DNA from: JAXIPB01 sp045403155
GTDB taxonomy: Bacteria > Actinomycetota > Actinomycetes > Mycobacteriales > Micromonosporaceae
NCBI GenBank assembly: GCA_045403155.1
Contig: JAXIPB010000032.1
Location: 1-54,511 of the forward strand
Direction of reading: 5' to 3'
DNA: 54,511 bases
In this document: positions 1 through 8,528 of the stretch, in pieces
Position numbering within the stretch: position 1 is the stretch's first letter
Layout: each line of letters begins with the position of its first letter
Program-made: the position numbers and the translations under genes
The notes under the pieces: model-generated
The model's database searches: none
Told to the model about the DNA's origin: nothing
The model's input: the letters and a program-made list of their open reading frames with translations, nothing else

Positions 1-99
1 GTCTCCCGCAGTCATCTCGGCCTGCCGCGCCCGACTGCCTGCTCTTTAGCAAACCGTACGTCCGTCTTGTTAAATCGTCAACCCGAACCGCTCCAAGAT

Positions 100-165
100 C
101 GCGGTGATCATGAGGTCAGCGTCGCGAAACGGCGCCGATCAGGACCTCCCGGTCATGATCGGCGC
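100..165 (-). repeat. Dispersed GATCATGA palindromic element, copy 1 (divergent)
   Basis: Read on the minus strand, this stretch matches the three better copies at 15151, 35691 and 35989. It has a GATCATGA arm, an AGGTC core, a second TGATCGGCGC motif, a spacer containing TTTCGCGACGCTGA, and a closing CTCATGATC. The outer arms at 106-113 and 153-160 are perfect 8-bp complements. It lies just downstream of the lipoprotein gene, so it may also act as its terminator; that is inference. Confidence 0.6.
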
Positions 166-201
166 AAAGGTGATCGGCGCAAAGGTATTCGGCGCAAAGG
201 T
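157..201. repeat. 15-bp tandem repeat, three copies
   Basis: Three adjacent 15-bp units (GATCGGCGCAAAGGT twice, then ATTCGGCGCAAAGGT) run from the edge of the palindromic element almost to the stop codon of the lipoprotein gene. The 15-bp period recurs inside coding regions elsewhere in this window. Confidence 0.85.
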
Positions 202-209
202 GTGGGGGG

Positions 210-1352
210 TTAGAGGGTGACGGCGAGTTCGAAGCTGGAGGACGCGGCGACGCCGCCGGGGTTGAAGCAGACGATGTCGACGTCGAGATCGGCGCCGGCC
301 GCATTCCACCCGGACACGTGGCAGTACGTGGAGAATGTGCCGCGGGCGACCACGACCGCTTGGCCCTTGTCCTGCCCGAGGCCCGGAACCCGGATGGAGT
401 AGTTGCCAGTGGACGGGTTCTCCACCCCGTCGTTGGCCTCGCTGAACGCACCGTACGGGCGATCGGTCCGGCCCAGGTAGCTGCCGCTCGAGGCGAAGCT
501 CAGCGAGAACCGGCTGTCCACGAAGGACCCGCCCGCGGTACGGCAGGCCACCTGCGCTTTGCGGCTGCTCGAGGAGAACCCGGCGAGCTTGCACAGGTTC
601 GCCCCGCCATACGCGGTCACCTGGAACGTCCACGGGCCTTGCAGGCTCGGTCCCGAAGCCGGCAGGAACACCTCGTACCGGCCCGTGTTGGTCCGCTGCA
701 CTGTGATGTCGGCGGACTTCACCGCGTCGTACCGATACTGGGCATCGGGCTTGTACTTGGCCGTGTTGCCCTGCTGGTCCGCCCATAGGTAACTAAACCG
801 CGCCGCGCCCATGCTTCCAACGGCGAAGTTCGCCGTGAACCTGGTGTCGGCGAGTGCCCCGGTCGCGTCGTAGCATCGCACCCGGACGTTCTGATCAGCG
901 CCGCTGTCGCTCCAGCTTGTGACGCTGCAGTAGTTGGAGGTCGACCCGTACGCCTGGGCGTGAGCGACGCCGCCCGGGTCGCCCAGGCCGCCGAAGCGAA
1001 TCGTGTAGGTGCCGGTCGCGGTGTGGCTGACGTCGATCGGCCCACCGGCGGAGTTGTACTGGTAGGCGGTGTTGGCCATGTAGGTGCTCGCCGCTTGGTC
1101 GACCCACACGTAGCCGACCTTGCTGGCCAATGTGGAGTGTGGCTGCGGAGGGTTGTTGACGGGCGGCGGCGCGCCCGGCCCAGGCGATGCGGTGGCCGAC
1201 GCGCTGGCCTGCGGCGCGCCGCCGAGGCCCTGGTTCGGGTCGCCCGGGCCAGGCTGGTCGTTCGGCGGCGACTTCGGACCGCCGCAGGCGGAGGCGATGA
1301 GGCCCAGCGCGAGCAAGGCGCTGGACAGCAGCACAGCGGGTGTACGGCGCAT
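210..1352 (-). CDS. Secreted lipoprotein with three Cys-paired beta-rich repeats
   Basis: The 380-aa product starts at the ATG at 1352, chosen because GGAGG lies 5 nt upstream. An N-terminal signal peptide ends in the lipobox ASAC with the lipid-bearing cysteine at about residue 23. A Pro/Gly/Ala/Ser linker follows to about residue 77. The rest is three related units of about 100 aa (roughly 78-180, 181-290 and 291-380). Each ends in a pattern with a Cys after Tyr or Leu (NYC, NLC, TYC), about 16 residues, and a second Cys in a V-x-C strand, suggesting one disulfide per unit. I do not recognise the domain family. A cell-surface binding or structural role is inference from lipidation, disulfides and repetition. 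Confidence 0.8.
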   Translation of the reverse strand: MRRTPAVLLSSALLALGLIASACGGPKSPPNDQPGPGDPNQGLGGAPQASASATASPGPGAPPPVNNPPQPHSTLASKVGYVWVDQAASTYMANTAYQYNSAGGPIDVSHTATGTYTIRFGGLGDPGGVAHAQAYGSTSNYCSVTSWSDSGADQNVRVRCYDATGALADTRFTANFAVGSMGAARFSYLWADQQGNTAKYKPDAQYRYDAVKSADITVQRTNTGRYEVFLPASGPSLQGPWTFQVTAYGGANLCKLAGFSSSSRKAQVACRTAGGSFVDSRFSLSFASSGSYLGRTDRPYGAFSEANDGVENPSTGNYSIRVPGLGQDKGQAVVVARGTFSTYCHVSGWNAAGADLDVDIVCFNPGGVAASSSFELAVTL

Positions 1353-1435
1353 GATCGCCTCCGGGGGGCCGGCGTCGTTCGTGCAGGCATGTCGCACGCC
1401 TGACGGGATGGGCGCACTATAGCGGTTGCCGTCTA

Positions 1436-2989
1436 TCAGGTTGCCGACAGCGATCCCGGAAGGCGCAGGCCGGCCTCGCGCTGAGCGGCGAGCCAGGTCT
1501 CCACGTCGCTCGGGGTGCGTGGGAGTCCGTCGGAGAGGTTGCGCGAGCCGGTCGCGGTGACGAGGACGTCGTCCTCAATGCGGATCCCGACACCGCGAAG
1601 CTCCTCGGGAACGAGCTCGTCGTCGGCCTGGAAGTACAGGCCAGGCTCGACCGTGAGCACGTAGCTTTCGGCGAGCGCTCCGTCGCGGTACATCTCCTTA
1701 CGGGCGCGCGAGCAGTCGTGCACGTCCAGGCCGAGCATGTGACCGAAGCCGTGCAGGGTCCAGCGGCGGTAGGACATGTTCTCCTTGTCCAGGGCCTCGT
1801 CCACGGAGCACGGCAGCAGCTTGAGGTCGTAGAGGCCTTCGGCGAGTACGCGGTTGCAGGCCATCGCGACATCCTCATACCTCACTCCGGGCGCGACCGC
1901 GTCGATGCCGGCCTGCTGGGACCGGTACACGATGTCGTAGATGTCGCGCTGAGTCGGCGAGAACCGCCCGCTGACCGGGAGCGTGCGGGTCACGTCCGCC
2001 GTGTAGAGGTTGCGGTTCTCCACCCCCATGTCCATGAGCAGCAGTTCGCCGGGGACGGTGGCGCCGGTGTTGCGGATCCAGTGCAGGATCGTCGCGTGCG
2101 GGCCGGCGCCCACGATGGAGGAGTAGCCGAGTCCGTTTCCGTCGTGGCGGGCCCGCAGGTTGAAGATCCCCTCCAGGAACCGCTCGGTGACCGGGCGATC
2201 CGAGGGGAGCAGGCGAGCGACGTCGGAGAAGCCACGCACGGTCGCGTCGATCGCGTCCTGCAGTTGGCCGATCTCCCACTCGTCCTTGACCAGGCGCAGT
2301 TCGGACAGCCGCTCGGCGAGCTCGCGATCGCGCGTGCCGGCGTCGGCGCTGTCGTAGGAAAGGATCGCCGCGTCGACGGCTGAGTCGTAGCCGCGAAGCA
2401 CGCGGGTGCTCGCCGGTGCCAGGGCAGCGAGCGCGGCGGGCAGGTTCTCCAGGTTCTCGGTGTCGATACCGAGCTCGGCCGCCTTCTGCTCCAGCGTGTG
2501 CCGCCGGCCGATCCAGAGCTCACCGTACATGGCGTTGCGGAAGAACTCGTCCGTCTCGCGCGAGGAGCGGGGCCGGATGAACAGGGTGGCTTCTGCATCC
2601 CGTCGCAGGATCAGGATGGCGTCGGGGTCGTGCTCGCCGGTGAGCCACACGAAGTCGCTACCGGGCCGGAACGGGTAGAGCGTGTCGTTGGCCCGGATCT
2701 TCTCCCGCCCGCTCGGGATCACGAGCGTCTCGCCGGGGAACGCGGCGGAGAGTTCGGCCCGGCGGCGGGCGTGATTGGAAACCTCGGCCCGAGGACTCAT
2801 CGCGAGGCCGGACTCGCCCCACCCCGTAAGCATGAATTCCTTGAACTTCTCCGGGAACTCGATGTCGTAGGGCCGACTGCCGTCCGCCACGGCGTCGGTC
2901 GGCGCCTTTTCGGCGGGCTGCTCTCCACTCGTCTCCGGAGTGATCTCCCCGGCGGTGGCCTCGGTCACATCGTCGGCGTTGTCGTCCAT
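1436..2989 (-). CDS. pepP: Xaa-Pro aminopeptidase (M24 metallopeptidase)
   Basis: The 517-aa protein has the two-part PepP architecture: a creatinase-type N-terminal domain (about residues 60-230) and a pita-bread M24 catalytic domain. Metal-ligand motifs are visible as LLMDMG and YTADVTRT (Asp pair), the GFGHMLGLDVHD segment (His), VEPGLYF (Glu) and GVGIRIEDDVL (Glu). It is expected to remove N-terminal residues preceding proline, with Mn2+, in the cytoplasm. The N-terminal 45 residues are acidic and low in complexity. Start at 2989 is chosen for a GGAGGGG ribosome site about 10 nt upstream; longer versions would run into asnB. It is divergent from asnB across 76 bp, so the two probably share a promoter region. 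Confidence 0.9.
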   Translation of the reverse strand: MDDNADDVTEATAGEITPETSGEQPAEKAPTDAVADGSRPYDIEFPEKFKEFMLTGWGESGLAMSPRAEVSNHARRRAELSAAFPGETLVIPSGREKIRANDTLYPFRPGSDFVWLTGEHDPDAILILRRDAEATLFIRPRSSRETDEFFRNAMYGELWIGRRHTLEQKAAELGIDTENLENLPAALAALAPASTRVLRGYDSAVDAAILSYDSADAGTRDRELAERLSELRLVKDEWEIGQLQDAIDATVRGFSDVARLLPSDRPVTERFLEGIFNLRARHDGNGLGYSSIVGAGPHATILHWIRNTGATVPGELLLMDMGVENRNLYTADVTRTLPVSGRFSPTQRDIYDIVYRSQQAGIDAVAPGVRYEDVAMACNRVLAEGLYDLKLLPCSVDEALDKENMSYRRWTLHGFGHMLGLDVHDCSRARKEMYRDGALAESYVLTVEPGLYFQADDELVPEELRGVGIRIEDDVLVTATGSRNLSDGLPRTPSDVETWLAAQREAGLRLPGSLSAT

Positions 2990-3065
2990 CGTCTGCCCCT
3001 CCCTCGACGACGCGGGGATCGCCCGCGAGCCGCGTTCGAGGCTACCGCGTGGCAGGATGTCGGCC

Positions 3066-5039
3066 ATGTGTGGAGTGCTCGTCTTCATCAGCGACGCGGG
3101 AGCCGCGGCCGCCCAACGCGACGCGATCACGGCGGCGCTGGAAAGCCTGCACCATCGCGGCCCCGACGACACCGGCGTGGAGCTGGCCGGCTCTGACGTG
3201 ATCTTCGGACACAAGCGCCTGTCGATCATCGACGTCGAGTTCAGCCATGAGCCTCTTCCGTACCCCCCCACGGGGCCTGAGATGGGGCGCTACCTGTTGA
3301 CGTTCAACGGCGAGATCTACAACTACATCGAGCTGCGCCGGCAGCTGATCGACGAGTTCGGTGCCGAGTTCGCCACCCAGGGAGACGGCGAGGTCGTCGT
3401 CGCGGGTTACCACTACTGGGGCGAGGCGGTGCTCGAGCGCCTTCGGGGGATGTTCGCCTTCATCCTCTGGGACAGCGCCCAGGGCCGGGCCTTCGGTGCC
3501 CGCGACCCGTACGGCATCAAGCCGCTGCACTACATGAAGACGGCCGATGGGTTGTACTTCGCCAGCGAGAAGAAGGCGCTGCTGCAGCTGCTCTGGGCGG
3601 ACAGCTCGCCTTCGGCGGCGGGGGGCGACGCCGGACTGAACACGGCGAACCTGTCGCACTACCTGACGCTGCAGTATGTGCCGGAGCCGCAGACGCTGCA
3701 CAACGGCATCAGCCGGATCGGCTCGGGAGAGTCGTTTACGTACACCCCGGGTTCGGAGATCTCGACGCGGCGCTACTACCGGGCCCGGTTCCGCCCGACG
3801 CCGACGTCCGACCCCGCCGCGCTGTACCGGCGGATCCAGGACACGCTGCGGGAGAGCGTCCGGCTGCACATGCGCTCGGATGTGCCGGTCGGCGCGTTCC
3901 TATCGTCCGGCATCGACTCGACCGCGGTCGTCGCGCTGTCGCGGGAGTTCAACCCGAACATCCTGACGTTCACCGTCGGGTACGACGTGCCGGGCTACTC
4001 CGAGATCGAGGTGGCGCAGGAGTCCGCGCGCCATCTTGAGGTGACCACCATCCCGACGAAGATCGGGCCGCAGGAGATGATGGACGCCCTACCCAAGATC
4101 GTCTGGCACCTCGATGATCCGGTGGCCGATCCCGCGCTGGTGCCGCTGTACTTCGTGGCGAAGAAGGCCGCCGAACACGTCACGGTGGTCCTGTCGGGGG
4201 AGGGCGCGGACGAGTTCTTCGGCGGCTACACGATCTACCGCGAGCCGCTGTCGCTGGCCGCGGTCCATTCGCTGCCGACGCCGCTGCAGCGCGGGCTGCG
4301 CGCGGTGTCGCGGGCGATTCCGGAGGGGGTCAAGGGCAAGAGCTTCCTGGAGCGTGGGACGACTCCGTTGGAGCAGCGCTACTACGGCAACGCGCGGATC
4401 TTCACCGAGGAGGAAAAGCAGGCGCTGCTTCGCCGGTACGACCCGACGGTGCGGTACACCGACGTCACCGCGCCGCTGTACGCGGAGGTGGCTGGGCTGG
4501 ATCCGGTCACGGCGATGCAGTACATCGATATCTACACCTGGCTGCGCGGCGACATCCTGGTCAAGGCCGACCGCATGTCGATGGCGCACTCGCTCGAGCT
4601 TCGGGTGCCGTTCCTCGACAAGGAGGTCTTCGAGGTCGCCGCCACGGTCCCGGTGGATCTCAAGCTGCCGCCGAGGTCGATCGAGACGAAGTTCGCGCTG
4701 CGCCGCGCGCTCGAGGGTGTTGTGCCGCCGGCGATCGTGAATCGCAAGAAGCTGGGCTTCCCCACGCCGACCCGGGTCTGGCTCAAGGGTGAGATGTACG
4801 AGTGGGCGCGCTCCATCCTGTCTGAGTCCGGCGCGGGGGGGTTGCTCAACCTCTCCTACGCGGTGAATCTGCTCGACGCGCACCGACGCGGCGACGCGGA
4901 CAACTCGCGCGAGGTGTGGACTGTGCTGATCTTCTGCATCTGGCACGCGATCTTCGTCGAGCGTTCGCTCGACCCCGGCGTGGAGCGCAACCAGTCCGCG
5001 CTGCTCACGAAGCCTGTCGTCGGGTCGATGGTCGCCTGA
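3066..5039 (+). CDS. asnB: Asparagine synthetase, glutamine-hydrolysing
   Basis: The 657-aa product starts with Met-Cys-Gly-Val; Cys2 becomes the N-terminal nucleophile of the class II glutaminase domain (about residues 1-215, with FNGEIYNY and the DGEV loop). The synthetase domain carries the PP-loop as SSGIDST (the usual first SGG is SSG), then SGEGADEFFGGY and the C-terminal RKKLGFPTP region. It makes asparagine from aspartate, ATP and glutamine. Some paralogues of this length act in antibiotic or cell-wall amidation, but no biosynthetic cluster surrounds it. The start is fixed by the requirement for Cys2. Confidence 0.92.
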   Translation: MCGVLVFISDAGAAAAQRDAITAALESLHHRGPDDTGVELAGSDVIFGHKRLSIIDVEFSHEPLPYPPTGPEMGRYLLTFNGEIYNYIELRRQLIDEFGAEFATQGDGEVVVAGYHYWGEAVLERLRGMFAFILWDSAQGRAFGARDPYGIKPLHYMKTADGLYFASEKKALLQLLWADSSPSAAGGDAGLNTANLSHYLTLQYVPEPQTLHNGISRIGSGESFTYTPGSEISTRRYYRARFRPTPTSDPAALYRRIQDTLRESVRLHMRSDVPVGAFLSSGIDSTAVVALSREFNPNILTFTVGYDVPGYSEIEVAQESARHLEVTTIPTKIGPQEMMDALPKIVWHLDDPVADPALVPLYFVAKKAAEHVTVVLSGEGADEFFGGYTIYREPLSLAAVHSLPTPLQRGLRAVSRAIPEGVKGKSFLERGTTPLEQRYYGNARIFTEEEKQALLRRYDPTVRYTDVTAPLYAEVAGLDPVTAMQYIDIYTWLRGDILVKADRMSMAHSLELRVPFLDKEVFEVAATVPVDLKLPPRSIETKFALRRALEGVVPPAIVNRKKLGFPTPTRVWLKGEMYEWARSILSESGAGGLLNLSYAVNLLDAHRRGDADNSREVWTVLIFCIWHAIFVERSLDPGVERNQSALLTKPVVGSMVA

Positions 5040-5047
5040 CCTCCGGG

Positions 5048-5422
5048 TCAGTAACGCTCGGTGAGGTGCTCCCGCCCCGGTGGTGGTTCGTATGGCGCCG
5101 GCCAGAAGTCGGTGATGTGCGCGATCAGGCCCTGCTCATCGAGATCGAAGAAGCATAGGCCGGACTGCGTGCCGCCGTCGACGTGGAAGCTTGTCCAGCT
5201 GGCGGCGTGCCGATCGTCACCGACGACGCGCTCGACGGTGAGGTGCCAGTCGCCGGGATACGTCGCGTTGAACTCGACGTACGTGGCCCGGCCGCGGATG
5301 CGTTCCCGGGTCTGCGGCGCCTCGTAGATTACGTTCTCGGCGATCAGCTCGCCGAATGACGCCCACTCGCGGGCCTCGCAGGTCGCCCAATAGTGGGCGA
5401 CGACATCAGTTGCTTCACCCAT
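5048..5422 (-). CDS. SnoaL/NTF2-like small protein
   Basis: This 124-aa protein has the cone-shaped NTF2-like pattern: an N-terminal helix beginning VVAHYWATCEAREW, a middle segment about an altered substrate group (RIRGRATYVEFNA), and C-terminal strands ending in a D-E-QGLIAHITDFW stretch typical of SnoaL-like proteins. Such proteins are small isomerases, hydrolases or binding proteins; no substrate can be named. It runs towards asnB, leaving 8 bp between the stop codons. An in-frame start about 20 codons upstream is possible, since no strong Shine-Dalgarno distinguishes them. Confidence 0.75.
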   Translation of the reverse strand: MGEATDVVAHYWATCEAREWASFGELIAENVIYEAPQTRERIRGRATYVEFNATYPGDWHLTVERVVGDDRHAASWTSFHVDGGTQSGLCFFDLDEQGLIAHITDFWPAPYEPPPGREHLTERY

Positions 5423-5545
5423 TCCGCAACCATGCCAGACAGGTACGACAATTCCTGGAGGTTGCCCGAGTAAAGTCGGCATTGGTGAAACGCCCGTTCG
5501 CACTGGATCAGGCTCGCGTCGGCGTAACAACGCAGGGGGAACTCC

Positions 5546-6006
5546 GTGGTGTCCGTGAGCTTCCTCGGTCACGCGACCGTACTCCTCGATCTTGGCGGCG
5601 TACGGGTGCTGACCGATCCTGTCCTCCGGCCGCGGCTGTTGTTCCTGCGTCGCGTCGTGGCTCCGGTGCCGCGTTCGGCCTACGCTGGCGTAGACATCGT
5701 ATTGATCTCGCATCTTCACCACGACCACTGTGATCTGCCATCGCTGGCGATGCTCGGCCACGACACTCATGTCGTCGTTCCAATCGGCGCGCTGATTTCT
5801 TACACCGCAACGGTTTCCATAACGTCGTCGCGCTCCGCCCGGGGCAGACTCACACGTTCGGTGTGCTGACGGTGAAGGCGACACCCGCCGCACACGACGG
5901 CCACCGAAAGCCCTTCGGCCCACACGCCGCGGCGATCGGATACCTGCTGCTTGCGTCGAGCAGCGCTGTCTACTTCGCAGGTGACACCGACCTCTTCGAG
6001 CCATGA
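5546..6006 (+). pseudogene. Frameshifted, truncated MBL-fold (UlaG/NAPE-PLD-like) metallohydrolase
   Basis: A GTG start with an AGGGGGA ribosome site opens a reading frame beginning MVSVSFLGHATVLLDLGG. It continues through the zinc motif SHLHHDHCD, typical of UlaG/NAPE-PLD-like lactamase folds. Near 5795-5820 the frame breaks. The expected continuation is in another frame and includes TPAAHDGHRKPFGP and VYFAGDTDLF. That second frame ends at 6006, before the expected C-terminal half. Both the frameshift and the missing C-terminus argue for a dead gene. The neighbour on the right is also broken. Confidence 0.8.
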
Positions 6007-6076
6007 CCGAAGCCGGGCCGGGCTGGATCGAGGTGGTGCGCCGGGCCGCTGTGTTGCTTTGGCGAGCCGTGCGAGG

Positions 6077-6969
6077 TCAGGAGTTGCCCAGCGCGGCGCG
6101 GAGAGCATGGAGAGCGGCTCCGGGCTGTTCGAAGCAGGGATCATCGCGCGCGTCCTCGATCACGTGCAGCGGCCATCCGTACCGCGCGCTCGCGTCTTCG
6201 GCCACCGCCAGCCGCGTCTGAAGGTCATGGCGCCCCCAGATCAGGGTCGTCGACACGGCGATTCTGGCGAGGGTATCCCGCGGGATTGGCCGCATTCCGA
6301 ATTGCGTCATGAGGCTGCGTAGAGCGGCCTTTGTAGTCTTCGCACGCGCCCATTCGAGGGAGTACGCACCGAACGGTTCGAACCGCTCGCCCATCTGCCC
6401 GCGCAGCCCGTCGAAATCGACGAAGCACTGCGTCAGGAAGCGGTCCCGCGTGCTTCTGTCGGCCGGGCCATGTAGGCCAACAATGGGAGCGCGAACTTGG
6501 GCGACGGCCGATTCCAGCTCAGACCGAAGCTGTCCACGAGAACCAGCCGGCTGAGCAGGTCGGGCCGCTCGCTGGCGAACCTGGCCGCGATCGCGCCTCC
6601 GAGCAGGTGCCCGACCAGCGCGGGCGGCGAATCGCACGTCTGCTTGATCAGCTCGCCAAGCCACGCGAGCACGCGCTCGCCGTCGAGCGGGCCGTCCGGT
6701 ACTCCGGAGGCGCCGTGGCCCGGTAGGTCAGGCACGACGACCCGATGTGTCGTCGCGAGGTCCGGGATCACCCGCGCCCATAAAGCCGCGAACTCACCGG
6801 GGCCGTGCAGCAGGATCACCGGCGGTCCATTCCCACCCTCCAGCACGGCGGTGGCGACGCCGGCCAGCTGCAGCCGTCGATCTGTGACCGGCAAACCAGT
6901 TAGCAATCGTCGACGCAGGTCGTCCGCGGACTGCTGGTCATGTTCGTCCACGTCGTGTTGGCTACTCAT
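6077..6969 (-). pseudogene. Broken alpha/beta-hydrolase lacking catalytic Ser and His
   Basis: An ATG at 6969 has a perfect AGGAGG 5 nt upstream, so this was once a translated gene. The fold is clear: VILLHGPGEFAALW, VVVPDLPGHGASG, then the nucleophile elbow. The elbow reads GHLLGG, where GHSxGG is expected, so the serine is leucine (CTG). Near 6445-6465 a single-base frameshift moves the second half, including LIWGRHDLQTRL, into another frame. At the usual catalytic His site the sequence reads DARDDPCFEQP, so that His is absent too. This looks like a long-inactive hydrolase, or a non-catalytic homologue that was later frameshifted. Confidence 0.8.
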
Positions 6970-7184
6970 AGTCGCCTCCTGGCAGCCCGTACCTGAGGTC
7001 GTCGATCACGACACTAAGCCGCGGTCGGCGTTTGCCGCGTCGGGAGAAACATGCAAGTCCACCGGAGCGGCCGATGTGGGTAATTGTGTGTAGGCGTCCA
7101 TAGCAGTCGTGTTCGGAGGCGGTGGACAGGGAGACACCAACTGCGCCACGACCTTCCGGACTGCACAGTGGACAACTGACCTGG
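6970..7184. other. Intergenic stretch without recognised features
   Basis: These 215 bp separate the broken hydrolase, transcribed leftward from its start at 6969, from the stop codon of the next leftward gene. I see no RNA gene, strong hairpin or repeat family member here. Confidence 0.5.
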
Positions 7185-8021
7185 CTAGATGCGGCCGGCG
7201 AGCTGCGCGTACCCGCGGCTAACCGCCGTCAGTGCCGACTCGGGTCCAAAGGGTGCCTTCGCGGCGACGACCTCGCTGGGCGTGTCGTCGCCGAACCCCT
7301 CGTGGATGAGCGTGGCCAACTCCGTCAACGCACCTTGCTGGTCGCGAACGAACTCGAGGTCGACAACGCCGCCGTGCCCGGGCACCACGGCGGTATCGGC
7401 CGCGATTGCCTCGAGCATGCCTGCGACGGTAGATGGCCAATCGATGGGGAACGAGTCACCAAACGAGGGCGGGGCACCCTGCTCTACCAGATCGCCCGCG
7501 AGCAGCACGGTCGCGTCGGGAATCGCCACGACGAGGTCGCCTCCGGTGTGGCCGCGGCCCAGGTGACGAAGTTCCAGCACCCGGCCGCCGAGGTCCATCG
7601 TGGACTCGGTCGACACGGTCCGGTCGGGCGGGCGCAACTCGACAGCGGCCAATCCCTCAGCCAGCAACGGCTCAGTCGGCAGCCACTCCTCGTACCATTC
7701 GCGTTGCCACTGATCGCCGCGGACGCGCAACTCGGCCGCGGCCGCCTCGTGCGCCCAGATGGCGCATCCCGGCGACGCGTCGGCGAGCAGTCCATTGCCG
7801 TAGCAGTGGTCGAAGTGATGGTGTGTGTTGATGAGCACCAGCGGCAGCGCGGTTACCGAACGCACCGCCCCCCACAACTCTCGCGCCTGGGCGTCGGTCG
7901 AGAGCGTGTCCACGATAGCGGCCACCTCGCCGCCGACGATGAGGGTGGCGTTGACGTCGAGTACGGGATAGCGCAGCACATACACGGCGGGCGCAATCTC
8001 GGCGAAGGTGGGGCCGGACAT
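7185..8021 (-). CDS. MBL-fold hydrolase
   Basis: This 278-aa metallo-beta-lactamase-fold protein has the zinc motif HHHFDH at residues 67-72 (the H-x-H-x-D-H pattern), further ligands in GRGHTGGD and LAGDL, and a late PGHGG. These features place it with glyoxalase II-like or SoxH-like hydrolases; the substrate is not evident. The start at 8021 lies one base after the stop of the upstream thioesterase gene, so translation is probably coupled. A thioester or lactone substrate in the same pathway is a reasonable guess but remains inference. Confidence 0.82.
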   Translation of the reverse strand: MSGPTFAEIAPAVYVLRYPVLDVNATLIVGGEVAAIVDTLSTDAQARELWGAVRSVTALPLVLINTHHHFDHCYGNGLLADASPGCAIWAHEAAAAELRVRGDQWQREWYEEWLPTEPLLAEGLAAVELRPPDRTVSTESTMDLGGRVLELRHLGRGHTGGDLVVAIPDATVLLAGDLVEQGAPPSFGDSFPIDWPSTVAGMLEAIAADTAVVPGHGGVVDLEFVRDQQGALTELATLIHEGFGDDTPSEVVAAKAPFGPESALTAVSRGYAQLAGRI

Positions 8022-8022
8022 G

Positions 8023-8406
8023 TCAGCCTCCGAGCGCTTTCTCAACGAAGCGGTGGCGGTCTACGAGCACGCGGTCGACCGTCCCCTCCGCGGCGAGCGT
8101 TTGGCCGTCCCGGACAGTGACGTCGAACGTGAGCCGGCGCCCCTCCACGGTGACCAGCTGAGCCTCGGCGACGACGGTGTGCCCGACTGGACTGGCCGCC
8201 AGGTGGCGCAGCTCGACGTGGGTACCGACCGTGGTGAGGCCGGAGTCGAGCTTGGTGGCGGTCGCGAGAACGGTTGCCGCCTCGACCAGTGCCAACACGC
8301 GCGGGGTCCCGAGCACCGGCACGTCGCCGGAGCCGAGCGCCTGGGCGGTGTCGGCATCCGTGACCGTCAGTTCCACCTTGGCGGAGAGTCCGGCCGACAA
8401 CTCCAT
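8023..8406 (-). CDS. FlK-type hot-dog acyl-CoA thioesterase
   Basis: The 127-aa protein resembles the fluoroacetyl-CoA thioesterase FlK family. Thr34 in GTPRVLALVE, Glu42, and His68 in ELRHLAASPVG keep the same spacing (8 and 26 residues) as the Thr42-Glu50-His76 catalytic set I recall for FlK. It probably hydrolyses a small acyl-CoA or binds one. Whether it acts on fluoroacetyl-CoA cannot be read from the sequence; many actinobacterial relatives do not. It has no Shine-Dalgarno, but TAGGCT lies 7 nt before the ATG, fitting a leaderless transcript from the divergent promoter at 8399-8474. Confidence 0.8.
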   Translation of the reverse strand: MELSAGLSAKVELTVTDADTAQALGSGDVPVLGTPRVLALVEAATVLATATKLDSGLTTVGTHVELRHLAASPVGHTVVAEAQLVTVEGRRLTFDVTVRDGQTLAAEGTVDRVLVDRHRFVEKALGG

Positions 8407-8474
8407 AGGTGGCAGCCTACGGGTTGGGCTAGGGTCGCGACTACGGCCGTACGAACCTCGTCCGCGGCGGAGGT
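8399..8474. promoter_or_regulatory. Duplicated divergent leaderless promoter, left copy
   Basis: This 76-bp block is repeated at 9225-9300 with five mismatches. On the minus strand it carries TAGGCT 7 nt before the thioesterase ATG at 8406. On the plus strand it carries TAGGGT followed 7 nt later by ACG, where the right copy has the sirtuin ATG. The leftward start is therefore intact and the rightward start codon is lost. The intact plus-strand box could instead drive the methyltransferase starting at 8529. Confidence 0.75.
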
Positions 8475-8528
8475 TTGCGACAGAAGCCCGTCGTGGACCT
8501 TGATCGACATAGCGAGCGGGAGCATGTA

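Noticed and set aside
3066..5039. asnB as part of an antibiotic biosynthetic cluster
   Set aside because: Neighbours are an aminopeptidase and small proteins; there are no synthases, carriers or dedicated transporters.
7122..8120. Plus-strand frame of 332 codons opposite the MBL hydrolase
   Set aside because: The minus strand has the HHHFDH zinc motif and a coupled upstream gene; the plus frame has no features.
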